Positions 59,201-64,000 of a DNA stretch of 64,000 nucleotides are shown here, piece after piece. Position numbers and translations under genes: made by a program. The notes below the pieces were generated by a model. That model had not been told where the DNA came from, ran no database searches, and worked only from the letters and a program-made list of their open reading frames with translations. Within the stretch, counting starts at the first letter, position 1; the number at the start of each line of letters is the position of its first letter. This DNA is from Sorghum bicolor (taxonomy: Eukaryota; Streptophyta; Magnoliopsida; Poales; Poaceae), in assembly GCF_000003195.3 (NCBI RefSeq), contig NC_012873.2, forward strand, positions 48,951,166 through 49,015,165, written 5' to 3'.

Positions 59201-59724
59201 TCATCATACAAAGGCTCTTCTGCTGCCTTCATTAGGGCCTCCATACCTTTCATGAAGAACACTGATGGATCTTCCGCATGACGACGCAACATTGCCTCTA
59301 GAAATTCTGCATCTTCCGCAGCCATGTTAGTTTCGGTGCCATCTTCATTTCCTCTAATAAAACCATGATCAGGAACATTTGGCACAACATGTTCAGTGGC
59401 TAGACCATCGGTATTAGGTTGTTGTGTCTCGTGTACGAACTCAAACCCATCAACAATTCCAGTTGTATAAGGCGCAGAGCTACCCTCTCCATGCTTTGTC
59501 CAAATCAAGTAATCTTTCATAAATCCTCGACGGACCAGATGAGTAAGGATTTGTTGATTGTCATCAGATACAACAAGATTTCTACAATCCATGCATGGAC
59601 AATGTATGTGCGTCTTTCTTGTTCTTGAAGCATGGTTTTGAGCAGCATCAATAAACCTCTAGACCTCAGTTATGTATGATGGATCTAGTCTTGATAAATT
59701 ATACATCCAAAATGACCTCTCCAT
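56215..59724 (-). pseudogene. TNP2-like CACTA transposase, full length with three in-frame stops
   Basis: A single frame runs 3,510 bp from the ATG at 59722-59724 to the stop at 56215. In order: transposase-associated domain (MERSFWMYNLSRLDPSYI, HCPCMDCRNL), the TNP2 N-terminal part (LLVCKARYGLSDAVFDAFL, HACRNHCILYRGDDYRDLDSCPKCG), and a Transposase_21 catalytic region (DRLRCLFAN, LSTDGMNPF, NLPPWLMQKQKY, IDDTAY). DUF4218 (MVHLVVHLVSQIEALGP) and DUF4216 (NSGVRCDALD) follow. Stops at 59659-59661 (TAG), 57745-57747 (TAG) and 56551-56553 (TAA) interrupt it, yet no frameshift was found. TNP2 is the catalytic transposase of CACTA elements. Its size of about 1,169 codons fits the family. Confidence 0.9.
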
Positions 59725-60228
59725 CACTACCTGTAAAACACCATTCATATGATCTAAGGGTTTACAAAGAATTTATCTAGGGTTTATTAGCTAGGGTTTA
59801 TGGTTAAGCTTGAGATTAAAGGAAAAAACCTAAGTTACATAATTAAAAAATAATCTAAGTATACAAAGAACACACCATTGGTTTAATCTTGTAAAAACTA
59901 GCTAAATTGAGAAGCAAACATGTTGAGAGACATTATCCAACCATATTAAACAACCCCATCTAACCATATCAACAAATCAAGACAAAAAGCTAGCAATTCT
60001 TCTCTCTCACTCATGGTGAAACCCTAGATCCAAAAAGTGGCTCAAATTGAGCTAGAATGAGCAAATTGAGGCAATAGGGACATAAACTAACCTCTTTTAG
60101 CAACCTCCTTCCTAGAAATGAAGATCAAAACCTCTCCCCTTGTATTTTGAGAAATCTGGAACTCCAAAATCGCCCCCAATGGAAGGTGGGTGCGAGATAC
60201 TGTGTTCTGGTCGGGGAGGAAGAAGGGG
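59725..60228 (-). other. 5' leader of TNP2 in CACTA-2
   Basis: Non-coding; it lies between the TATA box and the ATG and probably contains an intron (a ttttacag acceptor lies just upstream of the ATG). Confidence 0.5.
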
Positions 60229-60236
60229 TATTTATA
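60229..60236 (-). promoter_or_regulatory. TATA box of TNP2 in CACTA-2
   Basis: TATAAATA on the minus strand, 9 bp inside the right subterminal repeat block. Confidence 0.65.
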
Positions 60237-60244
60237 CAGAGATA

Positions 60245-60566
60245 ACACTGGCGGTGGCTTAAGTCAACCGCCTGTGATAAACTGTTTCCACAGGCGGTTG
60301 ACTTAAACCAACCGTTAGTGTAAATGCTCTATTTACACTGGCGGTTGGCTTAAGTCAACCGCCTGTGGAAACAGTTTATCACAGGTGGTTGACTTAAGCC
60401 GAGCATTTACACTGGCGGTTGGCTTAAGTCAACCGCCTGTGATAAACGTCTCCACAGGCGGCCGAAAATCTCTGACACCTCCCGATTTATACCACAGGCG
60501 CGTCGTAACTGGAACCGCCTGTGGTATAAAAAGGGGGCGCCAGCAATGACCCTCTTTCTACTAGTG
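60245..60566. repeat. CACTA-2 right subterminal repeats and terminus
   Basis: At least five caggcggtt/aaccgcctg units occur in both orientations, many as ggcggttggcttaagtcaac palindromes. The block ends in ttctactagtg at 60566. Confidence 0.9.
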
Positions 60567-60599
60567 AGCAAACGTTCTTACAGTAGATTTCACTGTAAC

Positions 60600-60830
60600 G
60601 ACAGTTCAATACCAGCCACTCTTATAGTGGTCTACTAGCCCTTACTAGAGACCATTGTAATGGCGGCTGGTATTTCCAGCCGCCTTACTGTGAGCGTTAG
60701 TAAGAGCGGCTGGTGTTCCAGCCGCTCCTATTGTCTGTATTTGTAAGGAAGGTTCAATCTAGAACCGTCCTTTATTGTCTGAATTTGTAAGGGTAGTTCA
60801 ATCTGGAACCGCCTCTACAGTTATTTTTTA
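60600..60830. repeat. CACTA-3 left subterminal palindromes
   Basis: Units such as ggcggctggtatttccagccgcc and agcggctggtgttccagccgct, plus weaker ggttcaatctagaacc units, are arranged as short palindromes. Confidence 0.8.
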
Positions 60831-61074
60831 GAAAAAAATAAAAATTACAATAATCAATTTGACAACACAACACAACATATACATATATAATCAAATTCAC
60901 AGCATGTCTATTTCAAATCTGACTACATCATCGTATTTACAAATTCAAAAGTTCCAAGTCCAACACATTTCAAGACCATCACCATATTTACAAATCCATC
61001 CAAAGAGTTCGATATGTTTCCAAGTCCATTACAAATCCATCATAGTACATTACCACAAGTTCACATGTAATCAA

Positions 61075-61275
61075 CGACTTAGACATAGTCTATCCCACTA
61101 ACGGAGGTGCTGGTAAAGAGGATTATATTGCTACCTAAGTCGGAAAGTAGGTTATGATAATCACCTTTGTAATAAACAATCTGGTCTATTATAAAGTTGC
61201 AATGGTCACTAACAATCTCTAAGAGGTCATCATCCTTGTAGACATCCCTTTTCATTCCTTTTTCTTCTTTCCACT
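61075..61275 (-). pseudogene. Last exon of a Ulp1-type gene in CACTA-3
   Basis: The minus strand reads VYKDDDLLEIVSDHCNFIID and continues with YYKGDYHNL, which parallels the last exon of the CACTA-2 fusion gene (VYKQGTAERMDERALDNIVE and REGKYHDD). This is a remnant of the protease C-terminus. Confidence 0.65.
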
Positions 61276-61383
61276 ACAAGATCACAAAGAGACAAGTTTA
61301 GGTCTAGTGTAAAGAAGAGATTGCAAAGCTAAGTTTTTTTACTATGTTTTCATACTACGACCTACTGAGATATTCGAACTTAC

Positions 61384-61530
61384 AAATTCAGGGTGTCTTC
61401 TGTAGCCTTGTGTGTTACTGATGAAAGCACATACGTAGTATCTACAATATAGACTCCCTAGCCTTTGCTTGGGGAACTTTGTGTGTTTCAATTCGCAAAT
61501 GGAAATGTCAAGTTCAAGTATTGAAAACCA
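61384..61530 (-). pseudogene. Ulp1 catalytic-cysteine exon in CACTA-3
   Basis: The minus strand reads RLGSLYCRYYVCAFISNT followed by a gtaagt donor. It matches the [13 protein letters not shown] exon of CACTA-2, including the catalytic-Cys neighbourhood (LYC-YYVC). Confidence 0.65.
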
Positions 61531-61559
61531 CATAATTTAGTGTCAAACTAAGTTGCACT

Positions 61560-61821
61560 TACCAAACACAGAATTTTGATACGCAAGTGGCTCCCCAAAA
61601 CTAGAGAATCCTTGCCTAATCAGATGCGATATGATGATTTTCACATCATAAGTTGTCAAATGGTTCTTGCATTCTTTACAGGGACAAATACCTAATTATT
61701 TAGTCCCCGCTGACAACGTCATTGCATGATTCACCGCGACTGTAATAAATTTGTCCACCTCATCAGCATAGGCTTGCGAGTACCTTGGCAAACCATACAA
61801 CCAAGTAGCTCTGTCCTCCAT
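61560..61821 (-). pseudogene. TNP2 first exon (transposase-associated domain) in CACTA-3
   Basis: From the ATG at 61819-61821 the minus strand reads MEDRATWLYGLPRYSQAYADEV and later ICPCKECKNHL and SHLIRQGFSSFG. This is the transposase-associated domain found at the start of TNP2 (compare MERSFWMYNLSRLDPSYI in CACTA-2). A TAA follows SAGTK near 61695. The exon ends in a ggtaagt donor at about 61560; directly beyond are Ulp1 exons rather than the rest of TNP2. Confidence 0.8.
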
Positions 61822-61849
61822 CTTTATAAAACAAAAAGATAAAGTAATT

Positions 61850-62100
61850 ACTTGAGAATAATTATTAGCAACAATTATTAGCAATAATTATGTCAGGAAT
61901 GATTATTAGGCATAATTATTAGCCACAATCAATAAGTAACAATAATTATCTATCATTATTAGCAACAATTATTAGCTATCATTATTAGCAACAATTGTGT
62001 TAGGAATGATTATTAGGCACAATTAATAGTACCAATTATTATCTACGATTATTAGCAATAATTATTATTAGCAATAACAATTAGTTTACTAATAACTATT
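61850..62100. repeat. Degenerate attattagcaacaatt repeat
   Basis: About ten drifting copies of a 14-20-bp AT-rich word lie just upstream of the TNP2 start in CACTA-3. Confidence 0.7.
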
Positions 62101-62559
62101 CATTGCCAACCACATTCCAATTTCATAAAACAAAAATTAAAAAAAGGAAACCCTAGATCTAGAACATGCTTTTTCTCTTCATACATGAAACTACAATTAA
62201 TCTCCACTGAAATCAAGCTATATCACCTAATTAAGGATGCAAGGTGATGTCTCTACCTAATCTACACTAATAGCATCAAAGATAAGCTCCAATTTGGTCA
62301 ACACAAAGCTCAACCTCCATGGAAGAGAGAAAGAAAACCAAAATGTAAATTGCTCACTAACCAACCAATAAAACTTGAATTAGAGGACGAGAATAGCATT
62401 TTCTTACCTTAAACAAGCTCCCCACCAAAGAATTTGAGTTTAAAACCTCCCCCTTACTAGAGTAATTTTAGGGAGGTGCCTAAGGCCTCCCAGATCTTTT
62501 TTTGCGAGTAGAAGTGAGTGGCTTAGGGAGGAAGAAGGGTGAGCAAGCCACTTATAGCT

Positions 62560-62816
62560 ATAGACCACTGTAGGGGTGCTTGGATCACCAACCACCCCTA
62601 CAGTTACTCCACTGTAGGGGTGCTTGGATCACCAACCACCCCTACAGTGACTCCCCCACTGTAAGGGTGGCTGGTGTTACCAGCCGCCCCTACAGTGGCC
62701 ACTGCAGGGGCGGTTGGCTTCCTGCCTACCGGTCCAGCCATTGTAAGGATGGCTCCAAAGCCAGCCTCCCCTACACTGGAAGGGGGACGTTCTCTTAGTA
62801 AGTTTTTTACGTAGTG
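62560..62816. repeat. CACTA-3 right subterminal palindromes and terminus
   Basis: Units of ccactgtaggggtg / cacccctacagt occur around ctggtgttaccag and similar centres, ending in ttttttacgtagtg at 62816. Confidence 0.85.
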
Positions 62817-62914
62817 TGAAGTGCCGAGTGGATATGGATAAGGAAGAAAAACAAATACTAGAAGAGAGAAAAATATTAAGAAAAAAAAGAGAAGGGTATT
62901 ATGATTATGAGTAA

Positions 62915-64000
62915 ATTGCACTCACCATACAACAACTAATTAAGTGGGTGCATATTAGTCCAACATCTTCTAATTTGTCCAATTTAATACAACAAGTATC
63001 TAGGTGGGTGCTTATTGCTCTAACACCTTCTAATCTGTTTAATTTGAAGTAAGAACTTAGTTAATTGATGCGTGTATGTTCCAAGCAGTATCTTTGTACA
63101 CTCTAAATCTCTGTCATCGGAAGCTACACACCCTAGCACGCTCATTTCGTCCATCACTCAACTTGAATTATTTATTATATTATGATATCATTTTTCTAAC
63201 TCTGTCCAAATAAAAGCTTACATTCAATTTATATTTTAAATTTAAGTATAGGAAAAGTCATACCGTTAAGAGAGACATAAAATGGTAAGCTTATGAGGCA
63301 TCAAATGCTCACTACCTATCCTTCTAAAACTTCCACGAGAATTTGTGGAAGCTCTTAATTCGCTAAATCGAGTTTTAAGTTTTTACAAGCGAATTAACCT
63401 CCCCCTGTCTAGGCCTTTCCTATCCTTTGGACGGTGCAACTGCTGCATCGTCTTCTTTTTTGTGCCTACTACATCTTTTTTTTGTGTCTACTACATCCTT
63501 TAAACAGTGTCAACCGCTTTTTATTTTATTTTTTTTCTTAGCTTGGTAAACCTATATAAGAACCTGAACCAAATTTTGTTGATTCTCGTTTTTTTAAAAA
63601 CCTCTCGGTCTCTGATTCTTATGATATGGACAACCTACATATCAGTTCAAGCCAACCATTAATGACAATAGGTTGGAATTAAAATAATATTATGGTATAG
63701 AAAGAAAAATGATCAGTTTGGAATTTTTCATATTTATGAAATCAATGACAACTTTTATATTTGGTCGGATTCATAAATGATATCGTATAGTAAACGATTC
63801 AAGATGATTGATGGATGAAATGAGCATGCTAGATTCTATAGCTTGCAATGATAGTGATTCAAAGTGTACATAGATGCGTTGTTACAATACTTGGACCATA
63901 TATGCACAAATAAGCAAGTTCTTGTATCAAATTAAACTTACGAGAAGATTGTGGATCAATATGCACCCACCTATATTGTTGTTGTATTAAATTAGACAAA
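62915..64000. mobile_element. Element with long terminal inverted repeats, right end beyond the window
   Basis: The segment 62970-63115 matches the reverse complement of about 63850-64000. Shared phrases are ttgtc-aatttaatacaacaa, aggtgggtgc-tatt, tttaatttga-g-aagaactt and gtccaag/ttccaag. The left arm starts at or before 62915 (gagtaaattgcactc). A 60-bp unit (gtgggtgc-tatt...cttctaat) is repeated in the left arm. The inner 0.7 kb is non-coding. Long inverted arms suggest a MULE- or MITE-like element; the outer right end and target duplication are not visible. Confidence 0.6.

Larger units (their letters stand above)
50081..60566 (-). mobile_element. CACTA-2: complete 10.5-kb CACTA transposon, TSD AGC
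   Basis: The left end reads CACTAGTACATTGG and the right end, on the other strand, CACTAGTAGAAAGAGG. The flanking bases are AGC at 50078-50080 and AGC at 60567-60569, the 3-bp duplication expected for CACTA elements. Subterminal palindromes based on acaggcggtt fill 50101-50300 and 60245-60545. Both genes are on the minus strand: TNP2 (59724-56215), then the Transposase_24/Ulp1 gene (54279-50558). An internal palindrome block at 55203-55280 lies at the promoter of the second gene. Several in-frame stops mean this copy is unlikely to be autonomous. Confidence 0.95.
60570..62816 (-). mobile_element. CACTA-3: internally deleted CACTA element
   Basis: The right end, on the other strand, reads CACTACGTAAAAAACTTACT, followed inward by palindromes of a third repeat type (ccactgtaggggtgcttgg ... 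aaccacccctacagt, 62560-62790). A second block of ggcggctgg/ccagccgcc palindromes lies at 60600-60830. Between them are remnants of TNP2 exon 1 and the last exons of a Ulp1 gene, both on the minus strand, as in CACTA-2. Most of the element, including the Transposase_21 and Transposase_24 domains, is missing. The left terminus may lie at 50070 (CACTCTTAAGC), displaced by insertion of CACTA-2. Confidence 0.75.

Noticed and set aside
1..64000. tRNA, rRNA, CRISPR, operons or bacterial signals
   Set aside because: None were recognised; the window has spliced plant transposon genes throughout.

Overview
The window is plant nuclear DNA, almost certainly from a grass. Short, richly spliced genes sit among nested LTR retrotransposons, LINEs, hAT elements, MITEs and CACTA (En/Spm) transposons with grass-type families: Stowaway 'CTCCCTCC' MITEs, the 'GGCCTTGTTTAG' MITE, mPing-like 'GGCCAGTCTCAGTGG' ends, and chromovirus and Athila/Tat-like Gypsy elements. 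The repeat mix suggests an Andropogoneae grass such as Sorghum; that is an inference. Only one ordinary host gene is convincing: a 108-residue zinc-finger protein of the DnaJ cysteine-rich type at 27097-27423.

Layout, left to right. 1-8903: right part of a CACTA element (CACTA-1) with the end of its TNP2 transposase, a 679-bp tandem repeat, an internal block of terminal-type repeats, and an eight-exon gene joining a Transposase_24 domain to a Ulp1-type cysteine protease. 8907-20670: decayed Athila/Tat-like Gypsy material, a copia-like LTR, and a Gypsy pol split by a hAT element that has an exact 8-bp target duplication and carries a MITE. 20671-26519: a Stowaway MITE and two solo LTRs, each with an exact 5-bp target duplication. 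26525-29200: the host gene and its flanks. 29237-40951: MITEs and an old LTR with a 680-bp internal duplication. A very young 7.3-kb Gypsy derivative is inserted in this LTR in inverse orientation; no difference was noticed between its two 2,340-bp LTRs. 40952-45290: MITEs and a 414-bp solo LTR. 45294-49735: two LINE remnants on opposite strands. 50081-60566: a structurally complete 10,486-bp CACTA element (CACTA-2) with TSD AGC. 60570-62816: an internally deleted CACTA (CACTA-3). 62915-64000: an element with long inverted repeats that runs off the window.

The best candidate for something under-described is the shared design of CACTA-1 and CACTA-2. Both carry TNP2 and a separate, spliced Transposase_24/proline-rich/Ulp1-protease gene. 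In both, a copy of the palindromic terminal repeats lies inside the element, touching the TATA box of the second gene. In CACTA-2 the TNP2 TATA box also abuts the terminal repeats. Repeats thought to bind transposase therefore sit at every recognisable promoter, suggesting that one protein could control both excision and expression of both genes. CACTA-3 retains remnants of both genes. The genes carry in-frame stop codons but no frameshift that I could find, so these copies are probably no longer autonomous.
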